Notes: generated by a model from the sequence alone, not told the origin. Counted from the stretch's first letter, positions 10,080-19,135 are shown. The stretch is DNA of 64,000 bases from Burkholderia sp. WSM2232 (GCF_000472545.1 NZ_AWZV01000020.1:62256-126255), one strand, 5' to 3'. Program-made: numbers and translations.

Positions 10080-10943
10080 TCAGCAGCCGATACGCTGCCT
10101 GAGCCATTGCACGGCCCACGTCGCGGCGACGAACGGGGCGCTCAGTGCGGGCACGCCGACGCAGGTAGTCCCTGCTTGCAGGATGGCTGCGAGCGTCACG
10201 CCGCCAAACATCCACGCGACGCCGCATTCGGTCAGCGCCAGCGCGGTCAGCGCACCGTTGAATCCTAGCAGGCCCGCGTTGAACGAGTGTGCCGAGGCGC
10301 CCAGCAACAACTGCTCGACGCTCGCGAGTGCGGCGCCGGTCAGCGCATACAGTGCATGGCGGCGGGACGCTGCCGCGATGCCCAGCAGCACCAGCGCGCC
10401 GGCCCATGCACTCGAGGCGAAGCCGGTTTGCGCAAGGCCCGCGAGCAGACCGCTGCTTGGTTCGACCGCGTCGAGCGTGTGCGCCGCTGTGGTTGTTGCC
10501 GACGGCGGCGCGTTTGCTGAAATCGGCAGCCATAGCCACGTGACCATCAGGCTGGGGCTCGAAAATGAGCCCAAGCCGTGCGAGCGCAGCCATCGAGACC
10601 ACGGTTCGACAAGCCAGGCTGTCGCGGTTGCGGCAAGAATCGCGATGGCGGCGGCGGTTGTGTCGTCGGCGATCAAGCTGAACGCGGCGAGTCCTGCCAG
10701 TGCGCCGTTAAACCCTTGCAGGCCCGCGCGCAGTTCGTCGTCGGGATAACCGGCGAGCACTGCGCTTACATTGGCAGACACAGCGCCAAGCAGCGCCGCG
10801 CACGCAAGACGCGGACTCCACACCAGCCAGCCGGCCAAAACACAAGCGCCCGTGAACGCGTTTGCCTGCAGCACGATCTGCCCCAGGCTGCGCAGCAATG
10901 TGCGCAAGGCGGCGGAGTGTGCTTCAGTCGCGGCGGCGTGCAT
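10080..10943 (-). CDS. Urea transporter (UT family)
   Basis: This 287-aa membrane protein is built from two homologous halves. Each carries the urea-transporter hallmark GFNGAL (GLQGFNGALAGLA in the first half, GLLGFNGALTALA in the second). The C-terminal half also has the LSAPFVAATW segment corresponding to the UT selectivity-filter signature. It should form a passive urea channel in the inner membrane. No urease or allophanate gene is near; instead it starts the group with the class II aldolase and tautomerase genes. Family membership is confident, the physiological link is not. Confidence 0.85.
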   Translation of the reverse strand: MHAAATEAHSAALRTLLRSLGQIVLQANAFTGACVLAGWLVWSPRLACAALLGAVSANVSAVLAGYPDDELRAGLQGFNGALAGLAAFSLIADDTTAAAIAILAATATAWLVEPWSRWLRSHGLGSFSSPSLMVTWLWLPISANAPPSATTTAAHTLDAVEPSSGLLAGLAQTGFASSAWAGALVLLGIAAASRRHALYALTGAALASVEQLLLGASAHSFNAGLLGFNGALTALALTECGVAWMFGGVTLAAILQAGTTCVGVPALSAPFVAATWAVQWLRQRIGC

Positions 10944-11211
10944 GACTATGAATTGGCGGGTGTTCGAGGGCGGTCAGCGTTATAAGCGCAATCGTGGCGC
11001 CGCTGCCGACCGAGGCGAAAACGCGAGCATAGGCCAGTGCCGCGCTCGCGTGCATGCGCGCACGTTGATAGTCGCTATTTGCGACGGCTGCCCGTGTTGA
11101 TCCGCATATCGCGCGGCCTCGCGATGCAGCGGCGCGCAGCCGAGGTTCGCGCTACGATGCGGATGCGGCGCGTGCCGCGTGTCGCGTGTTTCATCATCAG
11201 GAGGAGACCCA

Positions 11212-11766
11212 ATGCGCGAAGTACGGTGGGCATCGCAGGAAGGCGACGGCGTCGAGCATCTGGTATTCGACACGCGCGAAGACGGTTTTTACGTCGAAAG
11301 CGTTGTGGTCGGGCAGCGCTACGGCAAGCCATACGGGCTGCATTACGAAGTGCGCTGCGACGTGCAATGGCGTACGCGCTATGCGTGGCTGAAGATTGTC
11401 GGCGCCGGTGAGCTGGAATTGCACGGCGACGGCGAGGGCCATTGGCGCGATGGACATGGCCTGCTGTTGAGCGCGATTGAAGGATGCATCGACATCGATA
11501 TTGCGGCCACGCCGTTCACCAATACGCTGCCGATTCGCCGGTTGCAACTCCAGCAAGGAGAGCGCAGGCCTTTGCAGGTAGCCTATATATCGACGCCCGA
11601 TCTACAGGTCACGCGCGTTGAGCAGGCGTATTCGTGTGTGGTGCCGAACCGCGAATATCGCTATGAAGGCATTTTTCGCAATTTCACCGCGAATATGAAA
11701 GTGGACGAAGACGGTCTCGTGATCGACTATCCGACCTTATTCACCCGCCTGCCGCGCGAGCGTTGA
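11212..11766 (+). CDS. Putative glycolipid-binding family protein (DUF/COG3554 type)
   Basis: This 184-aa soluble protein has no signal peptide or membrane segment. Its pattern (REVRWAS at the start, GLHYEVRCDVQWRTR, DIDIAATPFTNTLPIRRL, the C-terminal YRYEGIFRNFTANMKVDEDGLVIDYPTLF) matches the family named putative glycolipid-binding. That name comes from domain databases and has little biochemical support. The ATG at 11212 follows GGAGGAGA at a good distance. It is divergent from the urea transporter gene, with 268 bp between them, and its end overlaps the convergent hydrolase gene by 30 bp. Confidence 0.75.
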   Translation: MREVRWASQEGDGVEHLVFDTREDGFYVESVVVGQRYGKPYGLHYEVRCDVQWRTRYAWLKIVGAGELELHGDGEGHWRDGHGLLLSAIEGCIDIDIAATPFTNTLPIRRLQLQQGERRPLQVAYISTPDLQVTRVEQAYSCVVPNREYRYEGIFRNFTANMKVDEDGLVIDYPTLFTRLPRER

Positions 11767-12702
11767 GCATTGTTGAACATCGAACGGGGATGCGTCTGCG
11801 CCGCGCAATTGGTGGAGGTGCCGGAGCGCAAAGCGTTCGATGTGCGCTGCGATGACATCGGGCACGCTCAGCACGGCCCAATGACCTGCGTCTAATTCAA
11901 TGCGCTCATAAGCCCCGAGCCAGCTTTGCTGACCGAGCGACAACTCGGGGCCGACATAACGGTCTCGCAGCGGCACGATGAATTGCACCGGCGCATGCGC
12001 GTGCCGTGCGCGTGGACGCAGCAGTTTGCCGATGATATTCGCGCGATAAAGCTCGAGACCGTTGATCGCGTTGCGCAGTTGTTCGGGGTCACGTGGTGCT
12101 CCGACTCGCTCGCTCATGCGCAGCCACAGCGGCCACAGGCGTGCCCCGCCAACGCGCCATACGAGTTCCGGCAGCAAGGGCAGATGGAAGAACACAATGT
12201 ACCAGGACCTGAGTATTTGCCGCCAGGCAACCCGAGTGGGTTGATTCGGTATCCCTTGTTCGTCGCCAACGGCAGCAGAGCCGGTCGTGCGCAACGACGC
12301 ATGATCGAGGCATGGACCGGAAATGGACGTGTACGACGCAATCCGGCCTTTGAATCGCGGCTCGGTGACTGCTTCCCAGCATTGAATCGAGCCCCAGTCG
12401 TGACCGACCAGATGAAAGGGCTGGCCGCCGCAGGTTGCGTCCACAACGGCTGCAAGGTCGGTCGCCAACTGTTGCAGCCGGTAGCCGCTGCGCGTAGCGG
12501 GGGCTTCGGAAACACCTGCGCCGCGCACGTCATACGCGATTACGCGAAAACGCCCGACGAGTTGCGCGCGTATGGGTTCCCATACTGCGGCCGAGTCGGG
12601 ATAGCCGTGTACCAGCACGACGGGCGGCGCGTCACGCGGTCCGCTGACGTAGACCGCAAGCCGTACGTCGCCCGCATCGACCCATAAGGTCTCGCGTATC
12701 AC
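11737..12702 (-). CDS. Alpha/beta hydrolase
   Basis: This 321-aa protein has the alpha/beta-hydrolase fold. VLVHGYPDSAAVWEP is the oxyanion-hole HG motif, YDVRGAGVSE follows, GHDWGS is the nucleophile elbow with Asp as nucleophile (as in epoxide hydrolases and haloalkane dehalogenases), and DAGHW carries the catalytic His. I start it at GTG 12702-12700, which overlaps the upstream gene stop in a GTGA arrangement. It is the last gene of a leftward operon after a BVMO, an SDR and a metal-dependent hydrolase. It may hydrolyse an ester or epoxide made by the BVMO. Confidence 0.85.
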   Translation of the reverse strand: MIRETLWVDAGDVRLAVYVSGPRDAPPVVLVHGYPDSAAVWEPIRAQLVGRFRVIAYDVRGAGVSEAPATRSGYRLQQLATDLAAVVDATCGGQPFHLVGHDWGSIQCWEAVTEPRFKGRIASYTSISGPCLDHASLRTTGSAAVGDEQGIPNQPTRVAWRQILRSWYIVFFHLPLLPELVWRVGGARLWPLWLRMSERVGAPRDPEQLRNAINGLELYRANIIGKLLRPRARHAHAPVQFIVPLRDRYVGPELSLGQQSWLGAYERIELDAGHWAVLSVPDVIAAHIERFALRHLHQLRGADASPFDVQQCSTLARQAGE

Positions 12703-13580
12703 ACAGCCGCCTGCGCACCGCGGCGGCCGGCCCGACGCATAGCGGGCGTGGCCGCGTTCGCCGCGTCGACCGCCGCCACGAGCCCGTCTATGCGTGCCAG
12801 TTGCGCGCGATTGTCGTGGTCCCACGGGTGAAAGCCAGGCCGGAAAAAACTCAGCCACTCGCCGGCGATGCGCGGAAACACGCCATGATGCGGCCCATAA
12901 AGATACTTGACCACCCGCCACATGCCGCGCAGATGACCGCCGCGCTTGCGGTCGGCGATCATCAGACGTACGTGGTAGTCGAATACGATCAGCCAGAACG
13001 TGACGGTGGTAGCAAGCATGACGCCGGTACGCAACAGGTAGCGCCCGAGGCCGGGTTTGAGCACCGCATTCCACACGTCGTAGGAGACCGACTTGTGCTC
13101 GGTTTCTTCTAGCGCATGCCATGTCCACATTTGCGCATAACCTTCGACGGACCCGTCGATGCGCGTGGCGTCCTCGAGGAGCAAGCCCGCAAGCATCGCC
13201 GTGTAGTGTTCGAGGCACACGGTCACGGCCAACTGGTACGAATGCGGCAGCACCTTGCGGCCGAAATTGAGAATCGCCCACAGCCGTTTGTCGAGCTTGT
13301 GCGCGGGAAGGCCCGCCTGCTGCAACAGATCGTTGTACTCCACGTGCTCGCGCGTATGCATGGCCTCCTGGCCGATAAAGCCGAGCACCTGCTTTTTCAG
13401 CACCGGGTCGTCGATCTGGTCGCGATAGTTGCGCACGCTGTCCATGAAAAAGCGCTCGCCCGCAGGAAACAGCAGCGAAAGCGCGTTGAAAAAATGGGTG
13501 ACATGCGAGCCTTGCGCGTGCCAGTCGCAGGCGCGATCTGGCGGAAGATTGAAGCGTAGATCGCGGCGAACGGGCATCAT
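12699..13580 (-). CDS. Predicted metal-dependent hydrolase (PF10118/COG3687 type)
   Basis: This protein of about 293 aa has paired acidic/His motifs, QEAMHTREH and ALEETEHKS, with EHYTAM between. They are ExxH-like metal ligands on helices and resemble a ferritin-like di-iron arrangement. A hydrophobic stretch (TGVMLATTVTFWLIVFDYHV) near the middle suggests membrane association. I chose ATG 13580, with AGGAG 8 nt upstream. The catalysed reaction is unknown; the family repeatedly accompanies BVMO, SDR and hydrolase genes as here. Its stop overlaps the next gene by 4 nt. Confidence 0.75.
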   Translation of the reverse strand: MMPVRRDLRFNLPPDRACDWHAQGSHVTHFFNALSLLFPAGERFFMDSVRNYRDQIDDPVLKKQVLGFIGQEAMHTREHVEYNDLLQQAGLPAHKLDKRLWAILNFGRKVLPHSYQLAVTVCLEHYTAMLAGLLLEDATRIDGSVEGYAQMWTWHALEETEHKSVSYDVWNAVLKPGLGRYLLRTGVMLATTVTFWLIVFDYHVRLMIADRKRGGHLRGMWRVVKYLYGPHHGVFPRIAGEWLSFFRPGFHPWDHDNRAQLARIDGLVAAVDAANAATPAMRRAGRRGAQAAV

Positions 13581-13656
13581 GGCCTTTCTCCTTTCGAGTC
13601 TTCTGAATTCCTGAAACCGTTGCGACTCCGTGCGATTCGTGGAGCGGCGCGTTGCA

Positions 13657-14565
13657 TCAGGCACGCTTGCCGGGCAGATCCGCCGCACGCCGTGCGCGTT
13701 TCTCCGCGATGCGCTTCATGCGCCGGGTTTGCAGCACGACGAGTGCCTGATAGGCGACGGGCAGGGTGCGCGCGAGCCAGTCGGCGGCCCGTGCATCGCG
13801 GCCGATCAACACACGCCGTCTGTTTTTGCGCACGCCATCGAGAATTACGCGGGCAGCTTCGTCGGCGGTGGTGATGAAGAACTTCTCGAAGTCGTCTTTA
13901 CCCTGTTGTTCGTTTTCGAGCATGAAGCCCACCATGTTGGGCGCAATGCGGCTCGACTGTGCGATGCTGGTTCGAATGCCGCCCGGATGCAGGCAGGTTG
14001 CGGACACGCCGCATTTCATCAGGTCGAGCTCCTGGCGCAACGCTTCAGTGAAGCCGCGCACCGCGAACTTGGTCGCGTTGTAGCCGCTCATGCCTGGCTG
14101 CGCGAAAAGACCGAACACGCTCGACGTATTGACGATATGACCTTCGCCCGACGCCTTCAGATAGGGCAGAAACGCCTTAGTGCCATGGACGACACCCCAG
14201 AAGTTGATACCGACGATCCATTCGAGATCCGCGTAGTCCATTCCTTCAATCGTGCTCGAGAGCGCGACCCCGGCATTGTTGAAGACGAGATTCACGCGCC
14301 TATGCTCGCGGGCCGTTTCGGCCGCCCACGCGAACATTGCGTTGCGCTCCGATACGTCGAAGACGGCCGTGGTGATGAGAAGCGGGGCGCCTACGGTATG
14401 CGGCGCCGCGGCCTGGGCGAGCCGGGCGGTCTCCTCGAGGCTCGTCGCGTTGCGGTCGGCGAGCGCGAGATGACAACCTTCGCGCGCGAGCCGTATCGCG
14501 AGCGAGCGCCCCATGCCTGAACCTGCGCCGGTGATCGCGGCTACCTTATCGGTGAAATGCTTCAT
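13657..14565 (-). CDS. Short-chain dehydrogenase/reductase
   Basis: This 302-aa classical SDR has TGAGSGMG for the cofactor near the N terminus, NNAG, and the catalytic Ser (NTSSVF) with Tyr/Lys (YNATK). The acidic residue after strand 2 (LALADRN) suggests NAD(H) preference. The C-terminal extension is Arg/Lys-rich (RRMKRIAEKRARR) and may bind membrane or nucleic acid. AGGAG precedes the ATG. It follows the BVMO gene by 48 bp and probably interconverts an alcohol and the ketone oxidised by that enzyme. Substrate not known. Confidence 0.88.
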   Translation of the reverse strand: MKHFTDKVAAITGAGSGMGRSLAIRLAREGCHLALADRNATSLEETARLAQAAAPHTVGAPLLITTAVFDVSERNAMFAWAAETAREHRRVNLVFNNAGVALSSTIEGMDYADLEWIVGINFWGVVHGTKAFLPYLKASGEGHIVNTSSVFGLFAQPGMSGYNATKFAVRGFTEALRQELDLMKCGVSATCLHPGGIRTSIAQSSRIAPNMVGFMLENEQQGKDDFEKFFITTADEAARVILDGVRKNRRRVLIGRDARAADWLARTLPVAYQALVVLQTRRMKRIAEKRARRAADLPGKRA

Positions 14566-14613
14566 TGGTTTTATCTCCTGTCCTCTCTGAACTGCCTTGT
14601 CGTTATGCGTGTT

Positions 14614-16218
14614 TCAGTTCGCCTCCGCTGAGGCGGACGCAGAGACCGCTGCGTTGCCGTGCACGCGCGCACTGTGCGGTGTCGCGGCATGCGTGGTCGC
14701 TGCCTGAGGCGTTGCCGAATAAGCGAAGTAGTCGTTCATGCTGAACGTGCTGGTTGCCTGGCGGAACCGGTAGGCAAAGCCCGGCCACAGCGTGGTGTTC
14801 TTGCCGGTTCGCGGATCGAGATACCAGCTCTTGCAGCCGCCCGTGGACCAGATTGCGCGACCGAGCTTTTGCTGGATCTCCTGGTTGTAGGCGTGCTCCA
14901 CCTGGGGACGAACTTCTATTGCCTCTGCCTTTTCGCGTTGCATCGTCTTCAGCGCGCGCAGAATGTATTCGACCTGTGACTCGATCATGAACACCATCGA
15001 GTTGTGACCGAGGCCGGTATTCGGACCGACGATCATGAAAAAGTTCGGATAGCCAGGCAATGTGGTGCCGAGGTACGCATGCGCGCCGTCACGCCAGGTA
15101 TCGACAATATCCACGCCGCCCCGCCCGAGCACCACGCCTCGCGGGAACGGATCAGCGACCTGGAACCCGGTGCCGAAGATCAGGCAGTCGGCCGGATGAC
15201 GCACGCCGTCGCTTGTGATTACTGCATCGTCCTCGATGCGCGCGATCGAGCTCGTGGTCACCTCTACATTCGTGCGCGTGAGGGCGGGAAAATAATCGTT
15301 TGAGATCAGAACGCGCTTGCAGCCCATCGTGTAGTCCGGCGTGAGCGTTGCGCGCAGTTGCGGGTCGCGCACCTGGCGGCGTAAATGCCGCTCAGCGGCT
15401 TTCTGCGCAGTTTTCATCAGCGAGGGATGAATCGCGAACCCCAGCGCGCGCGATTCGAGCATGCAGTACAGCGCCGAGCGCATGATTTTCTGCGTGATCG
15501 GCAGGTGCCGGAATAGCCACCGTTCGAAGGGACGCACCGCGCGGTCGGCCTTGGGCATGATCCACGGCGGCGTGCGCTGGAACAGGGTCAGGTGCGCCAC
15601 GCGCGGCGCGATTTGCGGCACGAACTGGATCGCGCTCGCGCCCGTGCCAATCACGGCCACGCGTTTTCCGTCGAGCGCATAGGCGTGGTCCCAGTGCTGC
15701 GAATGGAATGCCCGGCCTTTGAATGTGTCGATGCCGGGAATGTCGGGCAGCGCCGCGCGCGAGAGGCCGCCCATCGCCGAGATGAGCACGCGCGCCGACC
15801 ACTGTTGTCCATTGGCAAAACCCAGATGCCAGCGGTGGCGCACCTCGTCGTAGACGGCGCTCGTAAGTTCATGACCGAAACGCAGATGGCTTTGAACGCC
15901 GAAGCGCCGCGTGCAGTCCTCGAGGTAGGCGCGAATCTCCGGTTGGCGCGCGAACATGCGCGTCCAGCGTGGATTCGGCGCAAATGAAAACGAATAAACG
16001 TGCGATTGCACGTCGCATGCGCAGCCGGGGTAGTGGTTGTCGCGCCAGGTGCCGCCAACCGAATCGGCTTTCTCCGCAACGACGAAATCGGTCAAGCCGG
16101 CTTGCCGCAAGCGAATTGCCATGCCGAGGCCCGCAAAGCCGGTGCCGATAATGGCGATGTCGGTCTCGAGAGGAGCAGACGCGTGGCTGGCGGCGTCGTG
16201 GGGCATGCGTGCATTCAT
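14614..16218 (-). CDS. Flavin-containing/Baeyer-Villiger-type monooxygenase
   Basis: This 534-aa flavoprotein has two Rossmann motifs: GTGFAGLG at about 25-32 for FAD and GTGASA in the NADPH domain. Between them lies FKGRAFHSQHWD, a version of the Baeyer-Villiger fingerprint FxGxxxHxxxW with D in place of the last Pro. It should insert oxygen next to a ketone, giving an ester or lactone, with NADPH and FAD in the cytoplasm. AGGAG lies upstream of the ATG. It is the first gene of the BVMO-SDR-metal hydrolase-alpha/beta hydrolase operon, and a perfect dyad precedes it. The substrate may be a lipid or a cyclic ketone. Confidence 0.88.
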   Translation of the reverse strand: MNARMPHDAASHASAPLETDIAIIGTGFAGLGMAIRLRQAGLTDFVVAEKADSVGGTWRDNHYPGCACDVQSHVYSFSFAPNPRWTRMFARQPEIRAYLEDCTRRFGVQSHLRFGHELTSAVYDEVRHRWHLGFANGQQWSARVLISAMGGLSRAALPDIPGIDTFKGRAFHSQHWDHAYALDGKRVAVIGTGASAIQFVPQIAPRVAHLTLFQRTPPWIMPKADRAVRPFERWLFRHLPITQKIMRSALYCMLESRALGFAIHPSLMKTAQKAAERHLRRQVRDPQLRATLTPDYTMGCKRVLISNDYFPALTRTNVEVTTSSIARIEDDAVITSDGVRHPADCLIFGTGFQVADPFPRGVVLGRGGVDIVDTWRDGAHAYLGTTLPGYPNFFMIVGPNTGLGHNSMVFMIESQVEYILRALKTMQREKAEAIEVRPQVEHAYNQEIQQKLGRAIWSTGGCKSWYLDPRTGKNTTLWPGFAYRFRQATSTFSMNDYFAYSATPQAATTHAATPHSARVHGNAAVSASASAEAN

Positions 16219-16247
16219 CCGGCCGTCTCCTTTTGACGCTCTTAACT

Positions 16248-16267
16248 GTTACATTGAGTGATGTAAC
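16248..16267. promoter_or_regulatory. Perfect dyad upstream of the BVMO operon
   Basis: GTTACAT (16248-16254) and ATGTAAC (16261-16267) form an exact inverted repeat around TGAGTG, 30-50 bp before the BVMO start. It is AT-rich relative to its surroundings and well placed for an operator. The adjacent MerR-type regulator is the first candidate to bind it; a TetR-type factor elsewhere is also possible. Confidence 0.5.
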
Positions 16268-16387
16268 GATAGAAGCTCAGGACGGACGGCGCAAGCGGGG
16301 TTCTAGACGCGCGCCTCTAGAGCAGGGCGGCGTTGGAGCGCTTGCTTGAAAAATTGCGTCGCGAGGCGCGGGAGCCGGCGCGTGAAC

Positions 16388-17278
16388 TCACTGCTTTGAC
16401 GGTTTTTTCCGGCCGGTGGCGCGTGGCGTGGAAGGAGGCGTCGGGGATTCGCCGAGTTTTTTGGCCATGATCGCCGCGACGCGATCGCCCAGATAATCGC
16501 CGGACGCTTCTTCCAGCGCGCGGTTCATTTCGCTTTCGACCAGCACCATTGCCAGTGGCCGGACGCGCCAGATCGCGTCGACGAGGGCGGGCACGTCGGC
16601 GGGCGGCGGCAATGCGTCCGGGTCGTAGCGGTCCAGCTGACGAACTACCAGATCCACAAGCGCCTTCGCGACCGCGTTGAAATGAGGCCGCGCGGTGCCG
16701 ACGGCGTCGAGCAGATCGGCAAGCGGAATGCCTTCCTTCGCGAGCGTCGCGCCCGCCGCGAGAGCCGTGGGGCTGCCCGAAACGAACGACAGGCCCTCGC
16801 GCTCGAGCAGACCGAGCTCGACGGTCTTGGCGAGCGCGGCCGGCGAGGCCTTGTCGCCGAACATTTGCAGCAGCTCGATCAGCGAATATTTTCTGGGATG
16901 CTCGCGCGACCAGCGTCCGCCGATCGCCGTTTCCAGGCCGAGAATCGAGCGAAGATCGTGGCCCTCGTCTACCGCCTTGATCAGATCCTGAATGTTCGCG
17001 AGCGTGTAGCCGCGGGCGAGCAGGTGATTGATCAGCTTCAGACGCGACACATGGGTGTCGTCGTACACGCCCACGCGGCCGCGCTTTTCAGGCGGCGCGA
17101 GCAGACCGCGATCCTGATACGCGCGCACGTTGCGCACGGTCGTGTCGCTCACGCGCGCGAGCTCGTCGACGGTGTATTCGTTGCGCGGTGCGGCGCCGGT
17201 GGCCGTGCCGGTGAGTGCGTCGGTCGGCGTGCTCCGAGTGTCGGGCGCGGGCGGGGTGCGGGGCGGCGTGTTGGGCAT
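16388..17278 (-). CDS. MerR-family transcriptional regulator
   Basis: This 296-aa protein has a winged-helix MerR domain at about residues 34-105 (EYTVDELARVSDTTVRNVRAYQDRG, then RVGVYDDTHVSRLKLINHLLARGYTLANIQDLI). It is followed by a long C-terminal domain of nearly 190 residues without the Cys cluster of metal-sensing MerR proteins, so an organic ligand is more likely. Both termini are Pro/Ser/Thr-rich and probably disordered. It lies 169 bp upstream of the BVMO gene in the same orientation and is the likely regulator of that operon. Confidence 0.85.
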   Translation of the reverse strand: MPNTPPRTPPAPDTRSTPTDALTGTATGAAPRNEYTVDELARVSDTTVRNVRAYQDRGLLAPPEKRGRVGVYDDTHVSRLKLINHLLARGYTLANIQDLIKAVDEGHDLRSILGLETAIGGRWSREHPRKYSLIELLQMFGDKASPAALAKTVELGLLEREGLSFVSGSPTALAAGATLAKEGIPLADLLDAVGTARPHFNAVAKALVDLVVRQLDRYDPDALPPPADVPALVDAIWRVRPLAMVLVESEMNRALEEASGDYLGDRVAAIMAKKLGESPTPPSTPRATGRKKPSKQ

Positions 17279-17340
17279 GTCGGCGATTTTACCGTGCTGC
17301 CTTCATGGCCGACCATCGCAGCACACCATCACGGCGTCGG

Positions 17341-18051
17341 TCATGCGCGATGCTTTGAGTCCTGCGACGGCGGTGTGGAACAACCGCTGCCCAAGGTTCT
17401 TTGCATGAGCGTTGTGTCGAGCCAGCGGCCGTGTTTGAAACCGACTGCCTTCAAGGTGCCGGTCAGTTCGAAACCTGACTGCTTGTGTAACGACAGCGAT
17501 CCGCCGCTGCCGCCGTCCGCGATGACGGCGACCATCTGGCGCCAGGGGCCGGCTTCGCATCGCTCGATCAGCGCCTGCAGCAGCACGCGGCCGAGACCCC
17601 GTCCGCGATAGGCGTCGCTCACGTAGATCGAGTCTTCAATGGTGTGGCGATACGCGGCGCGCGGGCGGTAAGGCGTCGCGTAGCAATAGCCCGCGATCTC
17701 GCCGTCGATCTCCGCGACCATATACGGCAGTCCATGACTGCGCACCGACGCGAGCCGGGCGCGCAAATCGTCGACAGAAGGCGGGACTTCCTCGAACGAC
17801 GCGACGCCGGTCAGCACGTGATGCGCGTAGATGGCCTGGATGGCGGGCAGGTCGGCTTCGGTGGCATCGCGAATCAGCGCGGGAGCGGGCGCGGCGGCTT
17901 GCGACGCGGTTGACGATGCAGTTGGCGACGCGGCTTGCGACGCGGTTGGCGATCCAGTCGGCGAGGCGGCCTGCGCGGCGTCAGCCGGAAAAGCGCCGCT
18001 CGCATGCAGGTCCATGTCCGGCTTGGCGGAGGCAGGGCGGGTTGTACTCAT
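17341..18051 (-). CDS. GNAT acetyltransferase, phosphinothricin/methionine-sulfoximine type
   Basis: This protein of about 236 aa has a C-terminal GNAT domain of roughly 170 residues. It is close to the PAT/YncA group: AIYAHHVLTGVASFEE, RAAYRHTIEDSIYV and the acetyl-CoA loop YRGRGLG. The usual family length is about 170-185 aa, so the N-terminal 60 residues are an extra Ala/Ser/Thr/Pro-rich segment encoded by degenerate repeats. I start at the ATG at 18051; upstream in-frame starts exist without better ribosome sites, and a start inside the repeat region is also possible. Such enzymes acetylate glutamate analogues and can detoxify amino-acid analogues. Confidence 0.8.
   Translation of the reverse strand: MSTTRPASAKPDMDLHASGAFPADAAQAASPTGSPTASQAASPTASSTASQAAAPAPALIRDATEADLPAIQAIYAHHVLTGVASFEEVPPSVDDLRARLASVRSHGLPYMVAEIDGEIAGYCYATPYRPRAAYRHTIEDSIYVSDAYRGRGLGRVLLQALIERCEAGPWRQMVAVIADGGSGGSLSLHKQSGFELTGTLKAVGFKHGRWLDTTLMQRTLGSGCSTPPSQDSKHRA
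17891..17972. repeat. Degenerate short tandem repeat inside the acetyltransferase gene
   Basis: Units around GACGCGGTTGGCGAT recur with variation and encode a low-complexity stretch such as TASQAASPTAS. The repeat is in frame and confined to the non-conserved N-terminal extension of the GNAT protein. Confidence 0.6.
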
Positions 18052-18174
18052 CACGTAGTCCAGGAGCGGTCTTGGCCGCGGTATCGGTTTTCCGACGATA
18101 CCTTCGACTATGCCTGCAGCGCGCGCAAATTTGAAGCCGGTCAATAAGTCCTTGCGAGGGCCCCGCTGCGCGGA

Positions 18175-19062
18175 TCAACTGGCGGGTCGCGCGGGCGCCG
18201 TTTTCGAGAAGCGCCGCGCCCCCGCCACGCAAGCCACCACCGCGACGGTGACCGCGATCATCGAAAGCGGCACCTGTTCGTGCAGCAGCAGTCCCGCGAG
18301 CAGCAGGCCGAAAAACGGCTGCAGCAATTGCAACTGGCCGACGCCCGCGATCCCCCCGAGCGCGAGCCCGCGATACCAGAACACGAAGCCGATCAGCATA
18401 CTGAACAGCGACACGTAAGCGAGACCCCACAGCGCCGCGTGGCTGATGCCCTCGAACGAGGCAGGCCGGGTCCACCACGCGAGCGGAAGCATGACGGGCA
18501 GCGACAACACCAGCGCCCACGAAATGACCTGCCAGCCGCCGAGATGTCGCGACAGCCGCGCCCCTTCGGCGTAGCCGAGCCCGCACGCGACGATCGCCGC
18601 GAGCATCAGCGCGTCGCCCACCGGAGACGCGTCGATGCCGTGCCGCATCGCGAACGCCACCACCGCACCACTGCCGAGCGCCGAGAACAACCAGAACGCC
18701 GCCTGCGGGCGCTCCCCGCCGCGAAGTACGCCGAAGATCGCCGTGGCCAGCGGCAGCAGCCCGACGAAGACGATGGCGTGCGCCGAACTCACGTGGCGCA
18801 GCGCGAGCGCGGTCAGCAGCGGGAAGCCCACCACCACGCCGAGAGCGACCACCACGAGCGGAACGACGTCGCGCCGCGCGGGCCGCGCCTCGCGGAACAC
18901 GAGGAGCAGCGCAAGGCCCAGCGTGCCCGCAATGGTTGCGCGCGCAACCGTGAGGAACACGGGATCGAGCCCCTGCACGGCAATGCGGGTGGCCGGCAGG
19001 GAGCCGCTGAAAATCAACACGCCTATGAGACCGCTCAGCCAGCCGTTTGTCGTCTTGTCCAT
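18175..19062 (-). CDS. EamA/DMT-family transporter (probable exporter)
   Basis: This 295-aa inner-membrane protein has about ten hydrophobic segments in two EamA repeats (for example LSGLIGVLIFSGSLPATRIAV at the start and GIAGVGQLQLLQPFFGLLLAGLLL in the second half). This is the RhaT/YdcZ-like drug/metabolite exporter layout. It is transcribed divergently from a MocR-type regulator gene, a common pairing in which the regulator controls an amino-acid or metabolite exporter. The gap of 116 bp carries repeated half-sites. Substrate unknown. Confidence 0.87.
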   Translation of the reverse strand: MDKTTNGWLSGLIGVLIFSGSLPATRIAVQGLDPVFLTVARATIAGTLGLALLLVFREARPARRDVVPLVVVALGVVVGFPLLTALALRHVSSAHAIVFVGLLPLATAIFGVLRGGERPQAAFWLFSALGSGAVVAFAMRHGIDASPVGDALMLAAIVACGLGYAEGARLSRHLGGWQVISWALVLSLPVMLPLAWWTRPASFEGISHAALWGLAYVSLFSMLIGFVFWYRGLALGGIAGVGQLQLLQPFFGLLLAGLLLHEQVPLSMIAVTVAVVACVAGARRFSKTAPARPAS

Positions 19063-19135
19063 CAGGAAGTTGGGAACATGTTTGAAAAGAAGCCTTTAGC
19101 ATCCGCTTCCGTTGCGGAAAGGTTAAGCTACGCAT

